Below are positions 34,546 through 43,700 of a DNA stretch of 60,010 nucleotides, piece after piece (position 1 is the first letter of the stretch; each line of letters opens with the position of its first letter). The notes beneath the pieces are model-generated. The model saw only the letters and a program-made list of their open reading frames with translations, had not been told where the DNA came from and made no database searches. The position numbers were made by a program, and so were the translations under genes. The stretch comes from Dehalococcoidia bacterium (GTDB lineage Bacteria; Chloroflexota; Dehalococcoidia; Dehalococcoidales; W498): positions 1-60,010 of the forward strand of contig DUFC01000032.1 in the NCBI GenBank assembly GCA_011191875.1, written 5' to 3'.

Positions 34546-35574
34546 GTGACCGATAACAAGAAAATAAGCAAAAGCGATTTAGAAGGACTCCTCAATGAGT
34601 GGAGCCAAGAGTTTACTGTATTTGTCCCATCGCAGGAAAATGAAGTGGTAAAGTTGGCTAAGTGGGGTGGCAAGGATACAAGCTTTTTGGATTGGTATAG
34701 GAATGCAACCACACCAGCCAAGGCTAACTTCTTCCCACCTAGGGAGGAAATGTTTGGCTTCCAAAAAGACAAGGAAGGCTATCATTTAGAATTACCACCG
34801 TCAGACGAACACAAGCAATTGATTTTTGGCATTCGTCCCTGTGATGCCAGAGCCCTAGCTATACTGGATATGACCTTTAAGGATGCATATGAAGACCCCT
34901 ATTACCTTTCCAAGAGGAATGGTGCAGTGTTAATTGGGCTTGGGTGCACTAACCCTTATGATAGCTGCTTCTGTACTTCCCTGGATATCAGTCCGGTAGA
35001 ATCAACTGATGTTGATTTGATGTTTACTGATATTGGTGACCAGTTCCTAATTGAGGCGATTACAGAAGCAGGCAAAGAGCTAATTACCAAGGCTAGCGGA
35101 GTAGAAGAGGCAACCGAAGCCGATGAAGCTAAAGCCAAGGAAACAAAAGAAGCATCCTATAATAAGTTAGTAAAAAAAATAGAAACCGAGGACATCAAAG
35201 AGAAGCTATTACCCGCCTTTGACAATCAAGACTACTGGGAGGGAGTAGCCGCTAAGTGCGTAAGTTGTGGTATTTGCACCTTCCTTTGTCCCACCTGTTT
35301 TTGCTTTGATATTAGTGATGAACTGGTTAAGAATCAGGGAGAAAGGTTTAGGTGCTGGGATAGCTGTGCCTTTCCTATCTATACCAAGATGCCGATGGAA
35401 AATCCTAGGGAGGATAAGTGGCGGCGAGTGAGACAGAAGGTATACCATAAATATGAGTTCTACCCTATGAATTATAGTGTTATAGCTTGCACCGGCTGTG
35501 GCAGGTGCATTCGCCAATGCCCGGTGAATTGGGATATTACCCGGGTGCTAAATAGTCTACCAGCTAAAATATAG
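34546..35574 (+). CDS. FlxB-like 4Fe-4S dicluster protein (sulfhydrogenase beta / AsrA-like)
   Basis: FGIRPCDARALAILD, CVSCGICTFLCPTCFCF, CTGCGRCIRQCPVNWD; GTG start. Confidence 0.8.
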   Translation: MTDNKKISKSDLEGLLNEWSQEFTVFVPSQENEVVKLAKWGGKDTSFLDWYRNATTPAKANFFPPREEMFGFQKDKEGYHLELPPSDEHKQLIFGIRPCDARALAILDMTFKDAYEDPYYLSKRNGAVLIGLGCTNPYDSCFCTSLDISPVESTDVDLMFTDIGDQFLIEAITEAGKELITKASGVEEATEADEAKAKETKEASYNKLVKKIETEDIKEKLLPAFDNQDYWEGVAAKCVSCGICTFLCPTCFCFDISDELVKNQGERFRCWDSCAFPIYTKMPMENPREDKWRRVRQKVYHKYEFYPMNYSVIACTGCGRCIRQCPVNWDITRVLNSLPAKI

Positions 35575-35587
35575 GTAGGAAACTAAA

Positions 35588-36469
35588 ATGTCAGTTACCG
35601 ATATCAGCTATAGAAGAAGATTCCTCGCCAGCGGGAACGTCTATCTACCCCACATAGCGGTAATCGAGAAGGTAATAGACGAAACCCCGGGTGAGAGAGC
35701 TATCAGAACCTTTCATTTCAATTTTAAGGATGAGAAACTGCGGGAAGAGTTTACCTTTGAGTCAGGACAATTTGCCTTGTACTCTGTTTTTGGTGCAGGT
35801 GAAGCCCCCTTCTGTATTTCCTCCAGCCCGACTAGAGGCGACCACCTAGAGTTTGCCGTACTGCAGATAGGTAAGGTAACTAATGCTCTGCATCGGCTTG
35901 GTGTTGGTGCTGAGATAGGTTTCAGAGGACCCTACGGCAATGAGTTTCCTCTTGATTTCTTACAGGGTAAGAACCTCGTTTTTGTTGCCGGTGGTATCGG
36001 TTTAGCCCCGCTACGGTCTCTAGTCTGGAATGTTATGGACAACAGGGATAAATATGAAAACATAGATATTATCTATGGGGCACGCAGTCCATCTGACCTG
36101 TGTTTCAAATATGACTTGGATGCGTGGGACAAGGATAAAACTGTAAATATGGTAACTACTGTTGACAGAGGCGATGAGAGTTGGACGGGGAGAGTAGGCT
36201 TTGTCCCCAAGGTGCTGGAGGAAGTGGCTCCTTCAGCCAATAATGCCGTAGCTATCGTTTGTGGACCGCCGATTATGATAAGGTTTACCTTCCCTGTACT
36301 GGAAAAACTAGGTTTCACCCCAGAGCAAATGATAACTACCCTGGAGAAAAGGATGAAGTGCGGTATCGGTAAGTGCGGACGGTGCAATATAGGTAATCTC
36401 TATGTATGCCGTGATGGTCCGGTGTTCACCTATGCTCAGATTAAGAACTTCATCTCTAGCGAATATTAG
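35588..36469 (+). CDS. FlxA-like FAD/NAD(P)-binding oxidoreductase
   Basis: GQFALYSVFGAGEAPFCISSSP, FVAGGIGLAPLRSLVW, KCGIGKCGRCNIG. Confidence 0.85.
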   Translation: MSVTDISYRRRFLASGNVYLPHIAVIEKVIDETPGERAIRTFHFNFKDEKLREEFTFESGQFALYSVFGAGEAPFCISSSPTRGDHLEFAVLQIGKVTNALHRLGVGAEIGFRGPYGNEFPLDFLQGKNLVFVAGGIGLAPLRSLVWNVMDNRDKYENIDIIYGARSPSDLCFKYDLDAWDKDKTVNMVTTVDRGDESWTGRVGFVPKVLEEVAPSANNAVAIVCGPPIMIRFTFPVLEKLGFTPEQMITTLEKRMKCGIGKCGRCNIGNLYVCRDGPVFTYAQIKNFISSEY

Positions 36470-37341
36470 AATCCAGCAGCATCTAACATTGCTGGCACGT
36501 GTTTCTCCCAGCCGATAGGCATAAGATGTACCCCTTGGCACATATCCTTAAGCCCTTTCATTATATCAGCCGCAATTTCTACCGAAGTTTGGACCTTATC
36601 CTCAGCTTCCTTCATTTTGTTAATCAGGTCTTCAGGCACAAAGACACCGGATACGTTTTTATTCATATATTTTGCCATACCAGCTGATTTTAAGGGTATT
36701 ATTCCAGCTAGGATAGGGACATTGAATTGTTTCGCTCTGTCCATGAATTTAGCGAAAACATCAGGCTCATAGATAGCCTGGGTTTGAAAAAACTTAGCCC
36801 CAGCTTCAATCTTTTGCTCCATCTTAATAATCTGTAGCTCAAAAGCAGCCTTAGTGTCAGCCCCGGGGTTTACCACTGCCCCACCGAATAAATCGGTTTT
36901 GGCATTAAGCTCAGTTCCAGATAAAGCGTAGCCTTCATTTAACCTCCCTATAGCCTGTAAAAGCTGCACTGAGTCTAAATCAAAAACCGGCTTGGCTTCG
37001 GGGTGGTCGCCAAGGTTGAAATAGTCGCCGGTAAGGCACAGGATATTTCTAATCCCTAAGACATAAGCACTCAACAGGTCTGATTGTAGCGCCAATCGGT
37101 TTCTATCCCGGCAGGTCACCTGAAATATGGGTTCATGGCCCATTTGCTTTAGTAGGTGGCAAGTAACCAACGAGCCTAGGTGCAAAACTGCGCTTTGCTG
37201 GTCAGTGACATTGCCGCCATCTATCCTTCCTAGTAGAGCCTCACCATTCTCCTTAATCTCAGTGATATCGGTCCCTACCACCGTACCAATCTCAACAGTT
37301 ACTACAAACTTTCCTGCCTCTAAAGATTCTTGTAAGCCCAT
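36466..37341 (-). CDS. metF: Methylenetetrahydrofolate reductase, MetF paralog 1
   Basis: CRDRNRLALQSDLL, FFQTQAIYE, GIIPLKSAGMAKYMN. Confidence 0.87.
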   Translation of the reverse strand: MGLQESLEAGKFVVTVEIGTVVGTDITEIKENGEALLGRIDGGNVTDQQSAVLHLGSLVTCHLLKQMGHEPIFQVTCRDRNRLALQSDLLSAYVLGIRNILCLTGDYFNLGDHPEAKPVFDLDSVQLLQAIGRLNEGYALSGTELNAKTDLFGGAVVNPGADTKAAFELQIIKMEQKIEAGAKFFQTQAIYEPDVFAKFMDRAKQFNVPILAGIIPLKSAGMAKYMNKNVSGVFVPEDLINKMKEAEDKVQTSVEIAADIMKGLKDMCQGVHLMPIGWEKHVPAMLDAAGF

Positions 37342-37374
37342 TTTATCTTCCTCCTTTTAGTCATTTGCTCCATT

Positions 37375-37402
37375 AAAAACCTTCTCCCCTAAAGAGAGAA
37401 GG
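37375..37402 (-). terminator. Candidate terminator/attenuator between the response regulator and metF paralog 1
   Basis: Minus strand ccttctc...gagaagg followed by TTTTTAA. Confidence 0.55.
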
Positions 37403-37509
37403 TCAGATTCTTTTTCCCGTTACTTAATAAATACACAAACCATATTGGATAATCTCAAACCAATCATCTTGGTGAAGCCAGAAGCCTCTTATTTTAAGTA
37501 CTTAAAAGA

Positions 37510-37899
37510 CTACTTTTTCAGGTGTTCCTCTACTCTGGCTAGTAAATTCTCGGGGCTAATCGGTTTATCAATATAGTCCTCAGTTTCAAGTTTAAGCCCT
37601 TGACTAACAGCAAGATGGGTTTCCCCAACCTTTGAGGCGAAACCGGTTAGCATTAGAACTGGAATTTTACTAAGTTGGGGGTCTTTCTTGAGTTGCTCAG
37701 CAGCGGTAAACCCATCTTCTATCGGCATTATTATATCCAGGAGGATTAAATCAGGATTCTCCTCCCTTGCCTTCTGCAACCCCCAATCCCCATTATAGGC
37801 TACGATTACCTCGTAGGGCTTACTTTCTAAGATGGTCTTTGTTGACTCCACAAAATCAATATCATCATCAATAAGAAGAATTTTGGCTTTCTTTTCCAT
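37510..37899 (-). CDS. Receiver-only response regulator
   Basis: KILLIDDDIDFVESTK, DLILLDIIMP, PVLMLTG, no output domain. Confidence 0.9.
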   Translation of the reverse strand: MEKKAKILLIDDDIDFVESTKTILESKPYEVIVAYNGDWGLQKAREENPDLILLDIIMPIEDGFTAAEQLKKDPQLSKIPVLMLTGFASKVGETHLAVSQGLKLETEDYIDKPISPENLLARVEEHLKK

Positions 37900-38030
37900 T
37901 CCTAATCACCTCCTCATGTGCTGGGCTTCCCCAGCTAAATTCAGGCCTTTTCCAAGAATTTTAGCTTGCTTTTCCTTCCTAATCACCTCCTCATGTGCTG
38001 AGCTTCCCCAGCTAAATTCAGACCTTTTCC
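37876..38030 (-). repeat. Tandem duplication, copies 37876-37953 (78 bp) and 37954-38030 (77 bp)
   Basis: Copies are near identical by direct reading (aagaatttt[g/a]gctt...taatcacctcctcatgtgctg[g/a]gcttccccagctaaattcag[g/a]ccttttcc) with a 1-nt indel. Confidence 0.9.
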
Positions 38031-38419
38031 TTTCGTTTGATAAGCTTCCCCACCCTTTCCAGCAAGATATCGGGAGCTACAGGCTTTTCAACATAATCGT
38101 CTACATCCAGTAGCAGACCAGTCTCCAACTCATAGCGGCGTCGGCTGGCGTCCTCTCTCACCGAGGTTAGAATTAAAATAGGTATGTCCCTATACTTCGA
38201 CCACCTAGGGTCTTGGAGCTCTTTGCATACAGCGAATCCATCCATCTTGGGCATTAGTAGGTCAAGGACCATCAGGTCCGGCTTTTCCGCCTTAAGGTTA
38301 GCCAGAGCCTCTATCCCGTCCCTAGCAGTAACCACTTCATAGCCTTGAGATTGGAGAATCATGGTTATGGCATCCAAAATATCAGGGTCATCATCAACTA
38401 CCAGTATCTTGGCTTGCAT
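38018..38419 (-). CDS. Receiver-only response regulator
   Basis: KILVVDDDPDILDAIT, LMVLDLLMPKMDG, PILILTS. Confidence 0.9.
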   Translation of the reverse strand: MQAKILVVDDDPDILDAITMILQSQGYEVVTARDGIEALANLKAEKPDLMVLDLLMPKMDGFAVCKELQDPRWSKYRDIPILILTSVREDASRRRYELETGLLLDVDDYVEKPVAPDILLERVGKLIKRKEKV

Positions 38420-38436
38420 GTCTACCTCCTTTGGAA

Positions 38437-39354
38437 TTATAATACAGGTCGGGGCAATAGTCCAGCCTTTTCTACAATTTCTGGAACAATATCCTCCCAG
38501 CCTACTGCCATAATATGGATGCCATGAACCCCAGGTATTTCCTTGAGTTGCTCAATAATATCTATGACTATTCTCGCTCCCTCCTCCTTGGGATTCTTAG
38601 CTTCCTCCATCCTAGTCACTACCTCATCAGGGACACTAACTCCGGGGACGTAGTCTCTCATATAACGGGCCATTCCTGCCGACTTAATGGGTATCACCCC
38701 CGCCAGAATATGCACCTGCTTCTCTAACCCTCTATCAGTAATCATCTCCATCCATTTAGCAAACTTGTCCATGTCATAGACTGCCTGAGTTTGAATGAAG
38801 TCAGCCCCAGCTTTAACCTTCTTAGCCAGCCTCACCACTCGGAATTCAAAGGGGTCGGCGTAAGGATTGGCTGCTGCCCCAATAAATAAGGGAACCTCTC
38901 CCGAAATATCTTCGCCGCAAAGGAATTTCTTCTCATCTCGCATCATTTTCAGGGTTTGAATCAAATGAATGGAGTCAATATCAAAGACATTCTTGGTATT
39001 GGGGTGGTTACCGAACTTCTGGTGGTCGCCAGAAAGGCAAAGGATATTGCCGATGCCTACAGCTGCAGCACCCAATACATCACTCTGAATAGCGAGTCGA
39101 TTCCTGTCTCGGCAGACTATTTGCAGGACTGGGTCAACACCCCCTTGCTTCAAAAGCACGCAGCTAGCCAAGCTGGACATACGCACAATGGCAGTTTGAT
39201 TATCGGTGACATTAATGGCATCGCAACAATAGCGGAGCAGCTCACCCTTCCTCTGTATCACTGCGGCACCAGTACCCTTGGGCGGACCTGCCTCAGCAGT
39301 GACAGCAAACATACCGCTTTCCAAAACCTTCTCCAGATTTGTTCCCGCTTTCAT
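38437..39354 (-). CDS. metF: Methylenetetrahydrofolate reductase, MetF paralog 2
   Basis: TAEAGPPKG, CRDRNRLAIQSDVL, FIQTQAVYD; start set at ATG 39354 behind AAGGAGG. Confidence 0.88.
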   Translation of the reverse strand: MKAGTNLEKVLESGMFAVTAEAGPPKGTGAAVIQRKGELLRYCCDAINVTDNQTAIVRMSSLASCVLLKQGGVDPVLQIVCRDRNRLAIQSDVLGAAAVGIGNILCLSGDHQKFGNHPNTKNVFDIDSIHLIQTLKMMRDEKKFLCGEDISGEVPLFIGAAANPYADPFEFRVVRLAKKVKAGADFIQTQAVYDMDKFAKWMEMITDRGLEKQVHILAGVIPIKSAGMARYMRDYVPGVSVPDEVVTRMEEAKNPKEEGARIVIDIIEQLKEIPGVHGIHIMAVGWEDIVPEIVEKAGLLPRPVL

Positions 39355-39367
39355 CACCGTTGCCTCC

Positions 39368-40516
39368 TTAGGTTTCACTCTTCTTAGGCAGGGTAAAGGT
39401 AAATTTACTCCCTTTGCTGCTTTTAGGGCAAGGGCTCTCAACCCATATCCTGCCGCCATGAGTCTCCACTAGTCTCTTGACTATGGATAGTCCTAAACCA
39501 GTCCCTCTCGTATCTACATTGCTTGCTCTAAAGAACTCGTCAAAGACTCGGGGTAGCTCTTCATGTGGGATGCCAATCCCAGTGTCCATAACCTCAACCC
39601 GGATATCGCTGTTTTCCTCATTTACCATGATAGTTACCGAGCCCCCAGGTGAATAGTTAGTGGCATTAGTTAGCAGTTCGGTTATCACCCGCTGGAGGCG
39701 GGGGGTTGAACCACGAATTTTTGGAAGACTCTGAGGTAGTTTTACTTTTAGCTTTACCTCCTTTTGCTTTGCTAGGTTACGCACGTCGTCGAGTGAACGT
39801 TTAACCACTTGGAGCAAAGAGACGTCATCCCTCTCCTCAACAATTACCCCGATTTCTATGCGGGGGATATCTAGGAGGTCGCTAATTAATTCCAAGAGTT
39901 CGGTAATCCGCCGACTACTCCTTTCTAACATGTGTCTTTGCTTCTGATTGAGTTCCCCAGAAAATCCACCTAACATGACCCATAAGAAACCTTGAATAGC
40001 TGTAAGGGGGGCTTTCAGGTCGTGAGCCGCTGTACCTAGGAAACGGAGAAAGCGACTCCTTTCCTCTTCTAGTTTGGTTATTTCCCTGGAAGCCTGTTCT
40101 AGTTCCCTTGTGGCAGTAACGTCTTTCCTCAGCTCGACCATCGCCTTGGGTTTGCCATAGTTATCCCTAAGAGGATATGCAGTAATCTCGAGATACTTGC
40201 CAGCTTCGTGGATACAGATATGATGAGTAACAGTTGTCATTCTGCCGGTTTGCAGCACTTCTGTGAGCGGGCATTCCCATAGAGGTTTACTGCATGGACT
40301 GTTTCTGTCATATAACACTTTGTAGCAAAACCCGCCGACAAGCGACTCAGCTCCCTTCTGCAATCTGTGCCGAACCGCTAAATTAACTAGCCTGACCTTG
40401 TAATCACTATCGATGACTAAAAGCTCATCTTCCAAGCAATCCACTACATCCTGCGGGGTTATGTCCATAGCTATATTTCCTACGGCTCGTTGATTCGCTA
40501 TCTCCTTCTCGCTCAT
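39368..40516 (-). CDS. PAS-domain sensor histidine kinase
   Basis: H-box AAHDLKAPL, N/G boxes NATNYSP, DTGIGIP, GTGLGLSIVKRLVE; Cys-rich PAS CYKVLYDRNSPCSKPLWEC. Confidence 0.92.
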   Translation of the reverse strand: MSEKEIANQRAVGNIAMDITPQDVVDCLEDELLVIDSDYKVRLVNLAVRHRLQKGAESLVGGFCYKVLYDRNSPCSKPLWECPLTEVLQTGRMTTVTHHICIHEAGKYLEITAYPLRDNYGKPKAMVELRKDVTATRELEQASREITKLEEERSRFLRFLGTAAHDLKAPLTAIQGFLWVMLGGFSGELNQKQRHMLERSSRRITELLELISDLLDIPRIEIGVIVEERDDVSLLQVVKRSLDDVRNLAKQKEVKLKVKLPQSLPKIRGSTPRLQRVITELLTNATNYSPGGSVTIMVNEENSDIRVEVMDTGIGIPHEELPRVFDEFFRASNVDTRGTGLGLSIVKRLVETHGGRIWVESPCPKSSKGSKFTFTLPKKSET

Positions 40517-40531
40517 CTCTGGCTCCTCTAA

Positions 40532-41182
40532 TCAGCTGATAATAATCTTCCGTGGTCCCCCGCCATAAGTAGTGCTCCAGTCTCGAAGGGGCTGGATTTC
40601 CTCTAATTTGTCTAACTGACCTAGGGCTTCCAGACGGTCGTAGATCTTCTGCCAAGCACAATCGGTATCTGGTGATATCTCACACTTACCCCCTTCTGAC
40701 CCACCGCAGGGTCCATTAAGCAGGCTTTTAGGACATCGGACTAGGGGACATATCCCTGCTGTCTGTACCAGAACACAGTTTCCACACTGCATGCAGACCT
40801 CTGTAAAACAGCCCGGGCTCTCCTCCTTGCCGATGAATAATGTGTTCAATGCTGGATAGACAGGCTTATCGATATAAAGAGTAACCGTCTGCACTCCAAA
40901 GGCACAAGTCATCACCAGAACAGCATCAGCGGCTTCAATGTCCTTGGCATTCTCTCGCAATGCCTCTCTGGTAAGTTCATCGCAAGCCGTAGGAATTACC
41001 ATCCATCCGGTAACTTTCTTACCGGCTTCTTCAAGCTTGTCCTTCATCTCCAGAACCTCAGATTTTCCTCCCGTGTGTAGCAAGGTGGCACAGGTGCCAC
41101 ACCCTATGAGATATACCCTCTCGCATTTCTCCAAAGGCTGCATAACCTCTTCTAACGGTTTTTGCTCAGTAATTGTTTTCAT
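40532..41182 (-). CDS. metV: Methylene-THF reductase C-terminal / MetV-like zinc/Fe-S protein
   Basis: IGCGTCAT, EVCMQCGNCVLVQTAGICPLVRCPKSLLNGPCGGS. Confidence 0.88.
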   Translation of the reverse strand: MKTITEQKPLEEVMQPLEKCERVYLIGCGTCATLLHTGGKSEVLEMKDKLEEAGKKVTGWMVIPTACDELTREALRENAKDIEAADAVLVMTCAFGVQTVTLYIDKPVYPALNTLFIGKEESPGCFTEVCMQCGNCVLVQTAGICPLVRCPKSLLNGPCGGSEGGKCEISPDTDCAWQKIYDRLEALGQLDKLEEIQPLRDWSTTYGGGPRKIIIS

Positions 41183-41193
41183 ATTACCCCACC

Positions 41194-42390
41194 TTAGTTT
41201 TTCTGGATTCGGTTCTCATAGGCACTTCTAAAATACTGCAAACTGTCTATCACTGGAATAGGAGCCGCTTGCCCTAGACCACATAAAGAGGAAAGCATCA
41301 TAGCGCTGGCTAACCTCTGTAAAACCTCAATATCCTCCTCTAACCCCTCGCCCCGACAGAATCTCTCCAATATTTCGACTATTACTTCAGTTCCTTCCCG
41401 ACAAGGAGCACATTTGCCACAGCTTTCTTCCGCCAAGAACTCCATACTTCTATACACAACGTCTACAATATCCCTGGTTTCATCAAATACAGTGACTGCT
41501 CCCGCTCCAAGAATGCTTTCAAAGGCAAGAGGCGTATCTATCATCTCATAAGGTATGATTTTACCTGTGGCGCCACCCACCTGAACCATCTTAACTTTTT
41601 CCGCCAATGCTAAATCCTCGACCAACTCCTTGAGCCGACTCCCTAGCTCTAGTTCGTATACACCGGGTTTTTTCACATCTCCACTCACCGAGAAGACCTT
41701 TGTGCCCTTACTCTGGTCTGTTCCTATTTGATTGAACCAGTGAGCTCCATTAAGGATGATTTGAGGTATATTCATCAGGGTTTCTACATTATTGATAATG
41801 GTCGGCTTTTCCCATAAACCTCTTGATGGTGGAAACGGAGGTTTATAGCGGGCTTCCCCTCTTTTACCCTCAATAGAATCCATTAATGCTGTCTCCTCAC
41901 CACATACATAGGAGCCAGCACCTTCACGAATATTAATATCAAAGTGTTCTAAAAACCCTTTCTCCCTGGTTTGTTTAATAGCATCGGTCAATAAATCAAG
42001 GTGGTGATATTCGGCACGCAAATAGATGTAGCCCTTCTTTGCTCCAATGGCATAGCCGGCAATAGCCATAGCCTCAATAAGAGTGAAAGGGTCTCTTTCC
42101 AAGATATACCTATCCTTAAATGTTCCCACCTCACCCTCATCCGCATTACAAATAACATATTTCTCATCCCCTTGGGCTTTTCTAGCTAGATCCCATTTTA
42201 ATCCACAGGGGAATCCAGCTCCACCCCGACCACGTAGCCCCGATGCCTTTATTTCCTCTGTTACCTGTTCACAAGTCAGCTCATCAATGGCTTTTTTAAA
42301 AGCCTTAAAACCGTCCCTATCTAGGTAGGTAGTTATGTCCTTAGGGTTGATAACTCCGCAATTCCTTAACACTATCAACTTCTGCGGCAC
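41194..42390 (-). CDS. NuoF-like NADH-binding subunit, short form (no N-terminal thioredoxin-like or C-terminal ferredoxin domain)
   Basis: GLRGRGGAGFPCGLKW, NADEGEVGTFKDR, CGKCAPCREGT; GTG start. Confidence 0.92.
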   Translation of the reverse strand: MPQKLIVLRNCGVINPKDITTYLDRDGFKAFKKAIDELTCEQVTEEIKASGLRGRGGAGFPCGLKWDLARKAQGDEKYVICNADEGEVGTFKDRYILERDPFTLIEAMAIAGYAIGAKKGYIYLRAEYHHLDLLTDAIKQTREKGFLEHFDINIREGAGSYVCGEETALMDSIEGKRGEARYKPPFPPSRGLWEKPTIINNVETLMNIPQIILNGAHWFNQIGTDQSKGTKVFSVSGDVKKPGVYELELGSRLKELVEDLALAEKVKMVQVGGATGKIIPYEMIDTPLAFESILGAGAVTVFDETRDIVDVVYRSMEFLAEESCGKCAPCREGTEVIVEILERFCRGEGLEEDIEVLQRLASAMMLSSLCGLGQAAPIPVIDSLQYFRSAYENRIQKN

Positions 42391-42424
42391 TTGATAGCCT
42401 CCTTGCCAAAGCGTAGATATGCCT

Positions 42425-42841
42425 TTATTTACACGCCTTTAAAATTTCTGATATTTTCCCCGGTGTCAAGTCATCATAAACATCACTATTAATCATCATT
42501 GCTGGGGCTTTATCACAAGCACCGATGCAATTGGTTAACTGGAAGGAGAATTTACCATCAGGGGTGGTTTCACCGGGTTTTATCCCAATTTCCTTTTCTA
42601 CGGTGTCAATTATAATCTGGCAATTCTTGAGATAGCAGGGCATACTTTTACAAATTCTGATTACGTTCCTCCCTAGTGGTTTGGTGGATAGAAAAGAGTA
42701 AAAGGTAGCTACTCCATATATATCACTTATAGGGAGAGCTAGGGATTTAGCCAATTCAGCCACAGATTCTTCAGACAAATAACCAAATTCATTTTGTGCC
42801 TTCTGCAGTAATAGTAAGAGCTCTTCCTGTCCATTATTCAT
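42425..42841 (-). CDS. NuoE-like thioredoxin-fold [2Fe-2S] subunit
   Basis: YGVATFYSFLSTKPLGRNVIRICKSMPC...NCIGACDKAP. Confidence 0.9.
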   Translation of the reverse strand: MNNGQEELLLLLQKAQNEFGYLSEESVAELAKSLALPISDIYGVATFYSFLSTKPLGRNVIRICKSMPCYLKNCQIIIDTVEKEIGIKPGETTPDGKFSFQLTNCIGACDKAPAMMINSDVYDDLTPGKISEILKACK

Positions 42842-42864
42842 CTTTATCCTCCGGTAACTGGTGT

Positions 42865-43542
42865 TCAGCCGCTGATAAACAAAGCCTCTCCCTTCTTCTC
42901 TTCTCCCACCTCCCTTGGCTTACTCAACGCACCTGTCGGACAAAAGCGGGTACAGACATCACAATCTCGGCAAACTTCCTTATCTATTGGCTCATCGAAA
43001 TCGACCACAACCTTGGATTTAAAACCTCGATAAGCTACGGCGAATACATTCTTCTCGGCTATCTCACTACACGACCTTACGCATCTCCGACATAAAATGC
43101 ACTTTGATAGGTCACGGACTATATAGGGACTTGTATCCTCTATAGGATAATAACGTTTCCTGACCTTAAATGGGGGAAGCGCTACTTCCATGTCGGCGGC
43201 AATCTTACGTAACTCGCACATGTTACCTTTGTCACAAATTATGCAGGAATCTGGGTGGCTAGCTAACAAGAGTTCTACTATGGTTTTGCGAGTTTCTAAA
43301 ACCTTGGGAGAATGGGTATGGATAACCATACCTTGAGCGATTGGAGTATGGCAAGAGCCAACCAGGGTTCTGGAGCCTTCCACTTCAACTACGCAGATAC
43401 GGCAAGCTCCAATAGGCTTTAACTCCGTTTTATAGCACAGGGTAGGAATATCTATACCATTTTCTTGAGCGACCTCAAGAATGGTCATCCCCTCACTACC
43501 GCGCAGTTGGGAACCATTTATCGTTACAATTATCTCATCCAT
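42865..43542 (-). CDS. NuoG/HoxU-like Fe-S subunit
   Basis: [2Fe-2S] CYKTELKPIGACRICVVEVEG...C; 4Fe-4S CILCRRCVRSCS and CRDCDVCTRFCP. Confidence 0.9.
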   Translation of the reverse strand: MDEIIVTINGSQLRGSEGMTILEVAQENGIDIPTLCYKTELKPIGACRICVVEVEGSRTLVGSCHTPIAQGMVIHTHSPKVLETRKTIVELLLASHPDSCIICDKGNMCELRKIAADMEVALPPFKVRKRYYPIEDTSPYIVRDLSKCILCRRCVRSCSEIAEKNVFAVAYRGFKSKVVVDFDEPIDKEVCRDCDVCTRFCPTGALSKPREVGEEKKGEALFISG

Positions 43543-43554
43543 CTCTACCTTCAA

Positions 43555-43583
43555 ATCTTACGTTATCTTAGATTTATAGTCAA
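43555..43583 (-). promoter_or_regulatory. Candidate internal promoter of the redox array
   Basis: TTGACT-N17-TAAGAT on the minus strand; ATG 43542 follows 12 nt later. Confidence 0.4.
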
Positions 43584-43700
43584 CCCCAAGTAGAGATGTT
43601 TATTAATAAAAGTTTGACTGGGATAGATTGATCGAGCAATAAATGCGTAAAACAATTGCTTAGGTTAAGGGCTTCATCTCTAGGGGCATTAAAGGAAAGG

